Part shown: positions 7,264 through 16,811 of the stretch, in pieces
Layout: every line of letters begins with the position of its first letter
Numbering within the stretch: the stretch's first letter is position 1
From: Acidobacteria bacterium RIFCSPLOWO2_12_FULL_66_21
GTDB lineage: Bacteria; Acidobacteriota; Vicinamibacteria; Vicinamibacterales; 2-12-FULL-66-21
Assembly (NCBI GenBank): GCA_001767455.1
Contig: MELC01000014.1
Span: forward strand, 73,336-108,968
Length of the DNA: 35,633 nt
Direction: 5' to 3'
Notes under the pieces: generated by a model
Database searches by the model: none
Told to the model about the DNA's origin: nothing
Seen by the model: the letters and a program-made list of their open reading frames with translations, nothing else
Program-made: the position numbers and the translations under genes

Positions 7264-10077
7264 TTAGACGCCCATGTCTATGACGGCAGGCACCGGCTCG
7301 GCCGCCGCCGCGTCCGGCTCGGCCGCGAGGCGCCGCAGCGCGGCGTGCACGCTGTCGCGCACGGTCGCGTCCCCCGAGCGCTCGATCCGGCGCAGCTCCC
7401 CCTCGAGCGCGTGGAGCTGAAGGACGCCGACGGCATACACGGCGCACGACCGCAGCCACGCGTCCTCGCTCGCGAGCAGCGTCGCGACCGCCTGCTCCGC
7501 CGTCTCGAGCGGCGCCCCGACCACGCGATTCGCCACGGCTATGCGCTGCTCGACGGTGACGTGCGGATCGAGCAGCGGCACCAGCACCTGGCGCAGCTCC
7601 GGGCTGAGAATGTTGTCGAGCAGCTCGATCGCATCCGCGCGCACCGACGAATTCGAGGAGCGCACGCCCACGTACGCGTCGTGGCATGCCGATCCCGGAT
7701 ACACCAGCGCCATCAACCGGAAGATCCGCTCCAGCTCCTGCTCCATCGCCGTCTCCAATGCCTGGATGACCGCATCGTCCTCCTTCAACTGCGTGCGCAG
7801 CGGGCCGAGCACCTGGTACGAGCGGTAGTGGCCGGCGATTTCCGCCGCCAGCAGCAGCTCGACGACGCCCCGATCGACGCGGGCGCCGCCGTGAAGGTCG
7901 CCCAGCTTGTTGAGCGCCGCGATGGTGCGATGGCGCAGCGTCACGTCGGCTTCGAGGAGCGTCTCGGTGAGGATCTGCTGGGCGCGGGGCGTCCCGACCC
8001 GTACGAGGACCACCGGCAGCTCGCGCCGGATCTCCATGGGCGTGGACCGGTCCCTGAGACGCCGCTCGATCTCGTCGATGACCGCCTCGCCATGCTGCGC
8101 GAGCGCGCTCGCCGCGTCGTCCGCGACGTCGGCGCGGGCAAGTGCATCGAAGAGCGCCGAGAGCAGGTCCGGGTCGGTGAGCGCGCGCGCGGAGCGCATC
8201 GCCAGCCGGGCGACGTCCGGATCCGGATCGGCCGCGAGCAGCATCAACAGGTCCGTGAACTCGGGCACGAGCGCGAGCAGCCGCGCCGCCTCCGCCCTGT
8301 CGCGCGTGCCTTCCGATCCTTCGGACCACACCATGGCTTCCAGAATGGCGCGCGCGGCCACGAGGTTCTGCGACGGACCGGCTGAGGCCAGGAACGCGGC
8401 CATCCCCGCGCGGATGGAGAAGTCCTCGAAATCGCCGAGCTGCTCGAGCACCGTGAGCGGGTCGGTCCCGATCTCGCGCGTGACGTACAACAGCGCCTCG
8501 GTCCGGACCTCCAGATCCGGATCGTGCAGCATCTCGGTTGCGCGCTGGGCGATCTCGGGATCCCCGGCGGCGGCGAGCATCGCGAGCGCCCGCCGCCTGA
8601 TGTCGGCCTCCCAATGCGACAGCAGGCGCCGCAGCGCCGGGTGCCACTCACGGCCGGACGGCTGCCGCTCGAGGACCGCGAGCGCGTCGCGCACGTCGTC
8701 GGCATCGGCGGCCGCCAGTTTCGCCGCGAGCGCCTCGACCGCGGAGCGGTCGAGCTGACCGCCCGCCGATCGCTCGCTGTCGATGCGGTACTTGTGGACG
8801 CTCTCGTGGATCGTGCGGACGTACTCACCGCGCAGCCGGGTCGCCACGGCGAACCAGGCGCCGATCAGCACGAGGTTGATCGCGGCCGTGCCCCGGAGCC
8901 CGAAGCCGAAACCCGGCAGGATCCAGAACCCGCGCGTGGCGATGCCGAGCAGGAGCGCGCCGACGGCGTCGGCGAGACGGTTGACCACGATGTCGATCGT
9001 GTTCTTGAGGGGAGCACGGACCGCCGGAGGCAGCGGCAGGTACAACAGCTCGTAGCTCGCCTTGTCGATCGAGAAGTGGAATCCCTGGTCGCCGGCATAC
9101 GTGAACAGCACGGTCCACAGACCCGGCAGCAGGACGACGAGCGCGGTCCCGAACCCGAGCGTCACGGGCAGCACCAGGATCGTGATCGCCAGGCCGAACC
9201 TTCGCAGCGCCGGCCCGACGGCCAGGAGCTGGATCAGGAGGGCGATGGTGCCCATGAAGAAGTTGACCGTCCCGAAGAACGCCGTCAGCGCGTCGGGGTC
9301 TTCGCCGAACTGACGGGCGGCGACCACGTTCATCTGGAAATTGGTCCACTGGGTCGCGATGGCCACGAGGAACACGAGCGCGGCCATCAGGCGCAGATAC
9401 GGGCTGGTCGAGATCTGGCGCAGGTTGTCGATGAAGGGATACCGCAATCGCCCCCGCCTCGTCGGGAGCGACGCGCGCCGGATGCGCGAGTTGCCGACCG
9501 CGACGATCCCCGCCGCCGCCAGGATCAGGGCGGCGAGCACGAGCATCATGTTCACCGTGCCGCCCACGGGCCTCACCAGGACGCGCGCCATCAGCCCGCC
9601 GGAGATCGCGCCGAGCGACGCGCCGGCGCCCACGAGACCGAACAGCCGCCGCGCCTGCCGCGTGTCGAACAGCCCGTGCGCGAAGCTCCACGCCTGCACG
9701 GGCGCGATGATCCCGAAGCATCCCACCCAGACGTAGAAGATGGCCGGGAGCAGCCCGCCCGGGTGGTACGAGAACAAATACCAGAAGATCACCACGTTCG
9801 CGCTGAAGAAGACGAGCGTCCACACGGTCACCGCGCGCGTGCCGAAGCGCGCCACGACGCGGTTGTACGCGGGAACGAAGAGCGACAACGCCAGCGGCAC
9901 GGCCGCATAGACGTAGACGAGGGCGTACGGGCCGTACTGATGAAGGAAGAGGCTCGTGCGGATCGGCTTCGCGAGCAGGTACGCCGCCACGACGGTGGCG
10001 ATGTACGAGACGGCGACGAGCACCGGCAGGCCTTCGCCCGCACGGATGTCGAAGAACCGCCGCAGGCGCAGGACCAT
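7264..10077 (-). CDS. NTT/ATP-ADP-translocase-like transporter with HEAT-repeat C-terminus
   Basis: A 937-residue fusion. Residues about 1-415 form a polytopic membrane domain with roughly twelve hydrophobic spans, like the Npt/TLC nucleotide transporters; a D-T-R-Q-A-R-R-L-F-G loop followed by a Gly-rich helix is shared with the divergent paralogue. Residues about 440-930 are soluble helical repeats of HEAT type, seen as repeated acidic-hydrophobic helix pairs with R-x-x-A/L-x-x-L patterns. Classical NTT proteins exchange ATP/ADP or import nucleotides in intracellular bacteria and plastids; in free-living bacteria the substrate of these HEAT fusions is not established. It starts 47 bp from the paralogue on the other strand. 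It lacks the cyclic-nucleotide-binding domains of that paralogue. The domain calls are good; the transported solute is unknown. Confidence 0.82.
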   Translation of the reverse strand: MVLRLRRFFDIRAGEGLPVLVAVSYIATVVAAYLLAKPIRTSLFLHQYGPYALVYVYAAVPLALSLFVPAYNRVVARFGTRAVTVWTLVFFSANVVIFWYLFSYHPGGLLPAIFYVWVGCFGIIAPVQAWSFAHGLFDTRQARRLFGLVGAGASLGAISGGLMARVLVRPVGGTVNMMLVLAALILAAAGIVAVGNSRIRRASLPTRRGRLRYPFIDNLRQISTSPYLRLMAALVFLVAIATQWTNFQMNVVAARQFGEDPDALTAFFGTVNFFMGTIALLIQLLAVGPALRRFGLAITILVLPVTLGFGTALVVLLPGLWTVLFTYAGDQGFHFSIDKASYELLYLPLPPAVRAPLKNTIDIVVNRLADAVGALLLGIATRGFWILPGFGFGLRGTAAINLVLIGAWFAVATRLRGEYVRTIHESVHKYRIDSERSAGGQLDRSAVEALAAKLAAADADDVRDALAVLERQPSGREWHPALRRLLSHWEADIRRRALAMLAAAGDPEIAQRATEMLHDPDLEVRTEALLYVTREIGTDPLTVLEQLGDFEDFSIRAGMAAFLASAGPSQNLVAARAILEAMVWSEGSEGTRDRAEAARLLALVPEFTDLLMLLAADPDPDVARLAMRSARALTDPDLLSALFDALARADVADDAASALAQHGEAVIDEIERRLRDRSTPMEIRRELPVVLVRVGTPRAQQILTETLLEADVTLRHRTIAALNKLGDLHGGARVDRGVVELLLAAEIAGHYRSYQVLGPLRTQLKEDDAVIQALETAMEQELERIFRLMALVYPGSACHDAYVGVRSSNSSVRADAIELLDNILSPELRQVLVPLLDPHVTVEQRIAVANRVVGAPLETAEQAVATLLASEDAWLRSCAVYAVGVLQLHALEGELRRIERSGDATVRDSVHAALRRLAAEPDAAAAEPVPAVIDMGV

Positions 10078-10124
10078 GGATGAAGCAGAGTTTACTTCAG
10101 CGGCGGCATGTCTTAGGCTGTGCC
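10078..10124. promoter_or_regulatory. Short divergent intergenic region
   Basis: Only 47 bp separate the start codons of the two divergent transporter paralogues, if the plus-strand gene starts at 10125. A TAAACT hexamer on the minus strand (10089-10094) is the best -10 candidate, but no good -35 is seen. Promoters of both genes must overlap here or lie inside the opposite gene, so coordinated control is likely. Confidence 0.35.
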
Positions 10125-13100
10125 ATGCTTCAGCGGGTCCTCGCGCCCATCGTCGAGGTGCGCAAAGAGGAAAGCCTCACGGTTTTCCTGATGTTCGCGT
10201 GCTCGTTCCTCGCGATGACCGCCTACAACACCATCAAGCCGCTGACCCGGTCGAAGTTCATCGGCGACCTCGGGGCCGACAACCTCCCGTACGTGCTGCT
10301 GGCAGCGGGGCTGATCATCGGCGTGCTGATGGCCGGCTACACGTGGATGATGGCGCGGCTGCCGCGTCGCTGGGGCCTGCCGATCACACAGGCAGGGTTG
10401 TCGGGGGTGCTGCTGGCCTTCTGGTTCCTGTTCCAGCTCCACGCCGCCTGGGTATCGGTCACGTTCTTCGTGCTGGCGCTGATCATGGCGGTGCTCCTCA
10501 TCAGCCAGTTCTGGACGCTGGCAAACGTGATTTACGACGCGCGTCAGGCGAAGCGGCTGTTCGGGTTCATCGGCGGAGGCGCGCCGCTCGGCGGCATCGC
10601 AGGCTCCGCGCTGGCGGCGTACGCGCCCCGGATCGGATCGGTGAACCTGATTCTTCCCAGCGCCGCGGTGATGTTCGCCTGCGCCATTCTCGTGGCGGCG
10701 ATCATCTGGCGCGAGCGGGTCAGCATCGGACCCTCAGCCTCGCAAGAGCGGAGGGCAGTCAAGGCCACGGAGGCCTTCGATCTGCTGCGATCGTCGACGC
10801 ACCTGCAGATCATCGCGCTCGTCATCAGCTTTGCCGCCATCGGCGCGGTGATCATCGAGCAGCAGCTCAACATGGCTGCGGAAGCTTCAAAGGGCGCGGC
10901 GGCGACCGATGCCATCACCGCCTTTCTCGCCAAGGTCGGCCTGTGGACCTCGACCATTGGATTCGTCATCCAGGTGTGGCTGACGAGCAAGGTGCACAAG
11001 TACCTGGGCATCGGCTTCGCGCTGATGATTCTGCCGGTCAGCCTCGGATCCACGGCCATCGTGATCCTGTTCAACGCGGTGCTGTGGGCGCCCGCACTGG
11101 CGCGGATCTTCGATCAGTCGCTCCGCTATAACATCGACAAGACCACCCGCGAAGTCCTGTTCCTGCCGCTGACGTCCGATATCAAGCTCAAAGCCAAATC
11201 GTTCGTGGACGTGACGGTGGACCGCGGCGCAAAGGCGCTGGGCGCGCTGCTGCTGCTGGTGCTGGTGAAGCCCTGGGGTCTGCACCTGGACTGGCAGCAT
11301 CTGAGCTACGCGAGCCTTGCGATGACCGCGCTGTGGGTGTTCACGGCGCTTCGCGCGCGCAAGGGGTATCTGCGCGCGTTCCGCGAGAGCATCGAGCGGC
11401 GGAATCTGTCGCCCGACGACGTGGCCTTGAATGCCGCCGACCTCTCGACGATCGAAGCCCTGGTCCAGGAGCTTTCACAACCGGAAGGCTCGCGGGTCGT
11501 GTACGCGATCGACATGCTGGAATCGCTCGGCAAGGGCAGCCTGGTGACGCCGCTGCTGCTGTACCACGAGTCGCCGTTGGTCCGGGAGCGCGCCCTGCGC
11601 GCGCTGGAGCCGTCGCCTGACGGCCGTGCCGCCGGCTGGCTGCCGCACATCACCAGGATGACGGCGGACGCCAATCCCGCGGTGCGCGCGGCCGCGATGG
11701 CGGCGCTCGCGCGAATCAGCCAGAAAGACGCGGCGACCTTCGCCCGCCCCCTGGTGTCGGATCCCGAGCCGCGCATCCGCGCCGCCGCGGCCATCGCGCT
11801 CGCCGGGAGCGGCGCGCCGGCCGATCTCGATCTGGCGGAGGCGACATTGATCGATCTCTCGGCCGATCCGTCCGACGGCGCTCGCGCCGCGCGGCGCGAA
11901 GCCGCCGCGGCCATCCGTCAGGTCGCCGAGCCGCGCTTCCACCGGCTGCTGATTCCATTGCTGTACGACTCCGCGCCGGAAGTGGCGGCGGAAGCGATGG
12001 AGACCGTTCGCGCGGCAGGACGCTGCGACTTCCTGTTCGTTCCGGCGCTGATCTCGCTGCTGCGCCACCGCCACCTGAAGGCGACCGCCAGGGCCGTCCT
12101 CGTCGGCTACGGCGAGGACGCCATCGAGCCGCTCGCGCATTTCATGCGGGATCCGGACGAAGACATCTGGATCCGCCGCCACATCCCGGAAACGCTGGCG
12201 CGGATCCCCTCGCAGAAATCGGTCGGCGCGCTCGAGGCGGCGCTGGCCGAGCCGGACGGGTTCCTGCGCTTCAAGGTCATCGCCGCGCTCGAGCGCCTGC
12301 GTCAGGGCCACGCGGCGCTGGCATTCCGGGCGGAGGCCGTGGAGGCGGCCGCCCTCCGCGACGGCCAGCGGTTCTTCACCGGCCTGTCGCTCCACGATAA
12401 CCTCCGGCGCGGCAGGTGCGCGGCCGACACGCTGCTCGTCCGCGCGCTCGAGCAGAAGATGGATCGCGCGAAGGACCGGATCTGCCGGCTGCTCTCGCTG
12501 ATCTACCCCTGTCGCGACATCGCCGCCGCCCGGTGGATGCTGCAGCACGGCGATCCGCGCGGCCGCGCGAGCGCGTCGGAGTACCTCGACAACCTCCTGT
12601 CGGCGCCGCTCCGCAAGGCCGTCATGCCGATCCTGGAGGACCTGCCGATCGAAGAGAAGGTGCGGCGCGGCAACGTGCTGCTGCGCACGCGTCCGCGCGA
12701 CATCGAGGAAACGCTGCTGCAGCTCATCAACGACGACGACCAGGTCATTGCCGCCGCCGCGATCGACGTCGTGCGGCAGCAGCAGCGGTGGAGTCTCGGC
12801 GACGACGTGGAGCACGTGCTGGCGCACCGCGACGTGCGGGACTGGTACGTGTTCGAGGCGGCGTCGTGGGCGCTGGCCGAGCGGCGCATGCCGGCCGAGC
12901 GGCGCCGCGAGCTGTGGCTCGAGCCCCTTCCCGCGGCCGAGCTCGCCGAGCGCCTGCGCCACCTGCCGCTTTTCGCCTCGGTGAGCGTCGACGAGCTGTT
13001 CCGGATGGCGGCCGCGTCGCGGCAGGTGCGGCACGAGCCCGGAGCGGTCCTGCTCCAGCAGGGCGCGGTGCCCGATACCACTCACGTGCTGCTCGACGGC

Positions 13101-13787
13101 CGCGCGATCGCCGTGGCCCAAGGCGAAGCAGCGCCCGACATCGACGCTCCGGCGCCGATAGGCTTCCTCGAAGCGCTCCAGGGAACGCCCATGCCGTGCA
13201 CCGTCCGCGCCAGCGGGCGCGCCGTGACGCTCGCTCTGACGCGCAACGAGCTGTACCTGCTGCTGGCGGACAACACCGATCTCGTCCGCGGCCTGTTCGC
13301 GACGCTCGCCGATCGCCTCGACGAGGAAGCCATCGGAGGACAGGGGCGCGGCCCCGCGTCCGCGGGAGTGCCGGCGGCTCTCGGCCACGTCCTCGCGCTG
13401 CAGCGCGTGCCGCTCTTCTCGCGTGTGTCGGCGGAAGAAATGCGGCACCTGGCGGCCGTCGCCCACGCCGTCGCGATGACGCCCGGCGCGCCGCTCTTTC
13501 CCGAGTTCGATCCGCCCGCGCTGTGGCTCCTGCTGTCGGGCGAGGTCGTGCTCGAGGATTCGCGCGGCGGGACCGCCACCGTCGCGCGTGCCGGGGATAC
13601 CATTGGCGTGCTGGCGACGCTTGCCGGGCGGCCGCTCGGGCGGTCGGCGGCGGTCCGCACGGGCGGCGGCGCGCTGAAGATCGATCGAGACGACTTCTTC
13701 GACCTGCTCGGGCAGCGTCCGGACCTGCTCAGGCAGATATTCTCCGCGCTGTTCGGCGCTCGCACCGTCGAGCACGCAGTGGCGTAG
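10125..13787 (+). CDS. NTT-like transporter with HEAT repeats and two cyclic-nucleotide-binding-like domains
   Basis: A 1220-residue protein. Residues about 1-410 are a polytopic transporter domain related to the divergent neighbour, with the shared D-A-R-Q-A-K-R-L-F-G loop. HEAT-type helical repeats run from about 430 to 930. Two CNB-like domains follow, about 944-1070 and 1087-1215, each beginning with an L-x-x-L/V-P-L-F-x-x-V-S helix typical of this fold. The phosphate-binding cassette is degenerate: the second domain keeps G-R-S-A-A-V but has lost the usual Glu, and the first lacks the Arg. Ligand binding is therefore doubtful. The ATG at 10125 is chosen because the protein from there aligns with the paralogue's N-terminus; an in-frame ATG at 10080 would leave only 2 bp between the genes. 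The substrate is unknown. Confidence 0.82.
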   Translation: MLQRVLAPIVEVRKEESLTVFLMFACSFLAMTAYNTIKPLTRSKFIGDLGADNLPYVLLAAGLIIGVLMAGYTWMMARLPRRWGLPITQAGLSGVLLAFWFLFQLHAAWVSVTFFVLALIMAVLLISQFWTLANVIYDARQAKRLFGFIGGGAPLGGIAGSALAAYAPRIGSVNLILPSAAVMFACAILVAAIIWRERVSIGPSASQERRAVKATEAFDLLRSSTHLQIIALVISFAAIGAVIIEQQLNMAAEASKGAAATDAITAFLAKVGLWTSTIGFVIQVWLTSKVHKYLGIGFALMILPVSLGSTAIVILFNAVLWAPALARIFDQSLRYNIDKTTREVLFLPLTSDIKLKAKSFVDVTVDRGAKALGALLLLVLVKPWGLHLDWQHLSYASLAMTALWVFTALRARKGYLRAFRESIERRNLSPDDVALNAADLSTIEALVQELSQPEGSRVVYAIDMLESLGKGSLVTPLLLYHESPLVRERALRALEPSPDGRAAGWLPHITRMTADANPAVRAAAMAALARISQKDAATFARPLVSDPEPRIRAAAAIALAGSGAPADLDLAEATLIDLSADPSDGARAARREAAAAIRQVAEPRFHRLLIPLLYDSAPEVAAEAMETVRAAGRCDFLFVPALISLLRHRHLKATARAVLVGYGEDAIEPLAHFMRDPDEDIWIRRHIPETLARIPSQKSVGALEAALAEPDGFLRFKVIAALERLRQGHAALAFRAEAVEAAALRDGQRFFTGLSLHDNLRRGRCAADTLLVRALEQKMDRAKDRICRLLSLIYPCRDIAAARWMLQHGDPRGRASASEYLDNLLSAPLRKAVMPILEDLPIEEKVRRGNVLLRTRPRDIEETLLQLINDDDQVIAAAAIDVVRQQQRWSLGDDVEHVLAHRDVRDWYVFEAASWALAERRMPAERRRELWLEPLPAAELAERLRHLPLFASVSVDELFRMAAASRQVRHEPGAVLLQQGAVPDTTHVLLDGRAIAVAQGEAAPDIDAPAPIGFLEALQGTPMPCTVRASGRAVTLALTRNELYLLLADNTDLVRGLFATLADRLDEEAIGGQGRGPASAGVPAALGHVLALQRVPLFSRVSAEEMRHLAAVAHAVAMTPGAPLFPEFDPPALWLLLSGEVVLEDSRGGTATVARAGDTIGVLATLAGRPLGRSAAVRTGGGALKIDRDDFFDLLGQRPDLLRQIFSALFGARTVEHAVA

Positions 13788-13792
13788 GGCTT

Positions 13793-14063
13793 GGCGCGGG
13801 GCGAAGCCCCCCGGTGTAGAAAGGCGCGCCGCGGGCGCGCCCGCCGGAGCGGAGCGGGGCGACGGGGCCCCCGCGAGCGACGGCGAGCCGGGGCCCCCGC
13901 CGCGCGTTGTTTGCGCGGTGGAGTGGGATAGGGGGTCCGGCGGGGCGAAGCCCCCCGGCTCGAGTGCGCGCCGTAGGCGCCCGCCGGAGCGGAGCGGGGC
14001 GACGGGGCCCCCGCGAGCGACGGCGATGGGGGGTCCGGCGGGGCGAAGCCCCCCGGTTTAGAA
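13793..14063 (+). repeat. GC-rich dispersed hairpin element, two units plus a partial third
   Basis: This fills almost the whole gap between the transporter and M14 peptidase genes. Unit 1 (about 13793-13938) and unit 2 (about 13939-14036) share GGGGCGAAGCCCCCCGG at their start, then GCCGGAGCGGAGCGGGGCGA and GGGCCCCCGCGAGCGACGGC. A third partial copy of the starting hairpin (14037-14063) ends a few bases before the ribosome-binding site GGAAGG. The hairpin is GGGGC-GAA-GCCCC. A related copy lies in the leader of the gene at 851-1867. No protein-coding signal is seen. Confidence 0.85.
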
Positions 14064-14076
14064 ATGGAAGGTCCTC

Positions 14077-16797
14077 ATGCGTTCTCTGAGTGCTCGTTCG
14101 CTGGTGGTCGCTCTGGCGGCCCTCGTCATCACCACGGCCGCCCCGCGTCTCACCGCGCAGACCGGTGCGCGGCTGGCAACGCCGGCCGAGTTCCTCGGAT
14201 TCCAGGTCGGCGCCGACAACAAGCTGGCGCGGTGGGACAAGATCGTCGAGTACATGCGCCTGGTGTCCGCGGCAACCGACCGCGTGCGATTGCGCGAGCT
14301 GGGAAAGTCGACCGACGGCAATCCGTTCATCGTCCTGGAGATCGCCTCGCCGGATACGCTGAAGAACCTCGATCGCTACAAGGCGATGGAGCGCAAGCTG
14401 TATTTCCAGGGAGGCGCGCCGACCGACGCGGAGCGCGACGAGATCTTCAGGCAGGGCAAGGCCGTGGTCGTGGTCACGTGCAGCATTCACGCGACCGAGG
14501 TCGGCGCGACCCAGATGTCGGTAGAGCTGGTGCACCGGTTGGCGACGGACAACTCGCCGCAGGTCAAGAAGATTCTGGACAACGTGATCTTCCTGCTCGT
14601 CCCGAGCCTCAACCCTGACGGCGAGATCATGGTGACCGACTGGTTCAACAAGAACCTCGGCACGCCGTACGAGGGGAGCTCGATCCCTTACCTGTATCAC
14701 CCGTACGTCGGCCACGATAACAACCGCGACATGTACATGTTCACGCAGAAGGAGAGCCAGCTCACCGCGCGACTGCTCTGGAGCGACTGGTTCCCCGCGG
14801 TGTGGCTCGACGAGCACCAGATGGGCGGCAACGGGGCGCGCATTTTCGTCATGCCCGCGACCGATCCCATCAATCCAAACGTCCACCCGTTGATCTACCG
14901 GTGGAACGGGATCCTGGGGCAGTCGCAGGCGGCCTCGCTCGAGGCGGCCGGCAAGGAAGGGATCATCTACAACTCCACCTACACGAACTACTGGCAAGGG
15001 GCGATGGCGTGGAGCGGATGGTGGCACAACCAGGTGGGCCTGCTGACGGAAGTCGCCAGCGTCCGCGTGGCTGCGCCGACCGATCAGCAGCGGGCGGTCC
15101 CGGGACAGGTCGCCGCGGGCGGCGGACGCGGCGGCACGGCCGAAGGCGGTCGCGGCGCGGGCGCAGGACGTGGGGCCGGTGCTGGGCGCGGTGCGGGTGA
15201 AGGCGGCCGCGGCGGCGGCACGGCCGCGCCACCGAACGACATCAATCCCCGCACGGAGTACCCGCGGCCGTGGATGGGCGGCCGCTGGACCCTGCGGGAC
15301 ATCGTCGACTACGAGCTGATCGCCACCATGGGCCTGCTCGACACCGTTGCGGATCGCCGTGAAACGCTGTTGCGGCAGATCTACGAGGTCAACAAGGCGA
15401 CGATCGACGCCGGCCGGACCGCCGACGTCAAGACCATCATCATCCCGGTCCAGACTCAGCACGACCCGCACGAAGCGGCGCACCTGGTCGAGAAGCTGCA
15501 GATGGCGGGCGTCGAGGTCTCGCGCGCGACGGCGGAGTTCGAGGCGGACGGCGTCAAGTATCCCGCGGGCACGTTCGTCATTCCGATGACGCAGGTCTTC
15601 GCCCGCTACGCGAAGGACATGCTCGAGAAGCAGACGTACCCGGAGGTGCGCCGCAGTCCGACGTCACCGCCCGAGCCGCCGTACGACGTCACCGCCTGGT
15701 CGCTCGGCATGCTGCTCGGCGTGGATCACGCGTTCGCGAAAACCGCCCCGCCCGCGGGGCTCGAACAGCTGACGGGCGTTCCGAAGATCGAGGGTCGCGT
15801 GGCGGGCAACGGTCCCCGCTTCGCATTCGACTACGCGGGACCCGATGCGGCGAAGGCGATCAACACGCTGCTCGAGCAGGGGGCGCGCGTCGCGATCGAA
15901 CCGGGCCGTGAGGGGGGCGCCGGCCGCGCGATCGTCAGCAGCCAGACCCGCAAACAGATCGAGGACGTCGCGGGGGCGTTCGGCCTCGATGTGAAGACGG
16001 CCGACGCGGCAGCCGGCTCGTCCGCCGCCGCGATGAAGATCCGCGCGCCGCGCGTCGGCATGTACCAGCCGTGGGGCGGCGGCAACATGGACGAGGGCTG
16101 GACGCGGTGGGTACTCGAGCAGTACGGATTCCGGCCGACTACGCTGCACAACGACGCGATCCGCGCCGGAGGACTCAACGACAAGTACGACGTCATCATC
16201 CTCGCGGATCAGAACCCGCAGCAGACGATCAACGGCGCGAGCGGCGCGAACGTGCGTCCCGAATACCGGGGCGGCATCGGCACCGAGGGAGTGGCGGCGC
16301 TGAAGAAGTTCGTCGGCGGCGGCGGCACGCTCGTCACGCTGGGCGCCGCGTCGGATTTCGCGATCCAGAACTTCCCCGTCCCGGTGCAGAACGCCAAGCG
16401 CGGGCTCACGCGCGACGAGCACTTCGCGCCGGGCACCGTGCTTCGCATCGAGGTGGACACGAAGCAGCCGATCGGCTACGGCATGGCGGCGTCGACCTAC
16501 GGGTTCTACAACAACAGCCCGTTCTTCAACCTGGTCGAGGGCTTCGCGTCGCAGCGCACCACCGTCATCGCGCGCTACCCCAACACCAGCGTGGTGGCAT
16601 CGGGGTGGCTGAAGGGGGAGGAGCTGATGACCGGCCGCGCCGCCGTCGTGACGGTCGATCTCAACCCCGGGCGGATCGTGCTGTTCGGCCTGCGCCCGCA
16701 GCACCGCGCGCAGACGCACGCCACGTTCCCGATGCTCTTCAATGCGTTGTATCTGGCGACCTCTGACGTGTCTCTGAAAGGTGCTGGCACGCAGTAG
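14077..16797 (+). CDS. Secreted M14-family zinc carboxypeptidase-like protein
   Basis: A 906-residue exported protein: a signal peptide (residues about 1-27, ending T-A-Q), then an M14 domain. Zinc ligands are H138 and E141 in the H-x-x-E motif (S-I-H-A-T-E) and H247 in D-E-H-Q-M-G. The substrate carboxylate-binding N-R pair is at 216-217 in H-D-N-N-R-D. M14 enzymes remove C-terminal residues from peptides; related bacterial exoproteins are often of unknown specificity. Residues about 348-384 are a Gly/Arg/Ala-rich low-complexity insert splitting the protein. The C-terminal half (about 640-880) looks like a class I glutamine-amidotransferase-like Rossmann fold, found in many large M14 proteins. 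GGAAGG lies 5 bases before the ATG. The upstream gap carries the GC-rich hairpin element. Confidence 0.85.
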   Translation: MRSLSARSLVVALAALVITTAAPRLTAQTGARLATPAEFLGFQVGADNKLARWDKIVEYMRLVSAATDRVRLRELGKSTDGNPFIVLEIASPDTLKNLDRYKAMERKLYFQGGAPTDAERDEIFRQGKAVVVVTCSIHATEVGATQMSVELVHRLATDNSPQVKKILDNVIFLLVPSLNPDGEIMVTDWFNKNLGTPYEGSSIPYLYHPYVGHDNNRDMYMFTQKESQLTARLLWSDWFPAVWLDEHQMGGNGARIFVMPATDPINPNVHPLIYRWNGILGQSQAASLEAAGKEGIIYNSTYTNYWQGAMAWSGWWHNQVGLLTEVASVRVAAPTDQQRAVPGQVAAGGGRGGTAEGGRGAGAGRGAGAGRGAGEGGRGGGTAAPPNDINPRTEYPRPWMGGRWTLRDIVDYELIATMGLLDTVADRRETLLRQIYEVNKATIDAGRTADVKTIIIPVQTQHDPHEAAHLVEKLQMAGVEVSRATAEFEADGVKYPAGTFVIPMTQVFARYAKDMLEKQTYPEVRRSPTSPPEPPYDVTAWSLGMLLGVDHAFAKTAPPAGLEQLTGVPKIEGRVAGNGPRFAFDYAGPDAAKAINTLLEQGARVAIEPGREGGAGRAIVSSQTRKQIEDVAGAFGLDVKTADAAAGSSAAAMKIRAPRVGMYQPWGGGNMDEGWTRWVLEQYGFRPTTLHNDAIRAGGLNDKYDVIILADQNPQQTINGASGANVRPEYRGGIGTEGVAALKKFVGGGGTLVTLGAASDFAIQNFPVPVQNAKRGLTRDEHFAPGTVLRIEVDTKQPIGYGMAASTYGFYNNSPFFNLVEGFASQRTTVIARYPNTSVVASGWLKGEELMTGRAAVVTVDLNPGRIVLFGLRPQHRAQTHATFPMLFNALYLATSDVSLKGAGTQ

Positions 16798-16811
16798 GAG
16801 ACTCGTGATCA

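Noticed and set aside
8524-10083. 519-codon plus-strand open frame inside the minus-strand transporter
   Set aside because: Arg/Asp/Gly-rich translation without hydrophobic pattern; the opposite frame has clear membrane spans.
10080-10124. Start of the plus-strand transporter at ATG 10080
   Set aside because: It would put the two divergent start codons 2 bp apart, and the extra 15 residues are absent from the paralogue.
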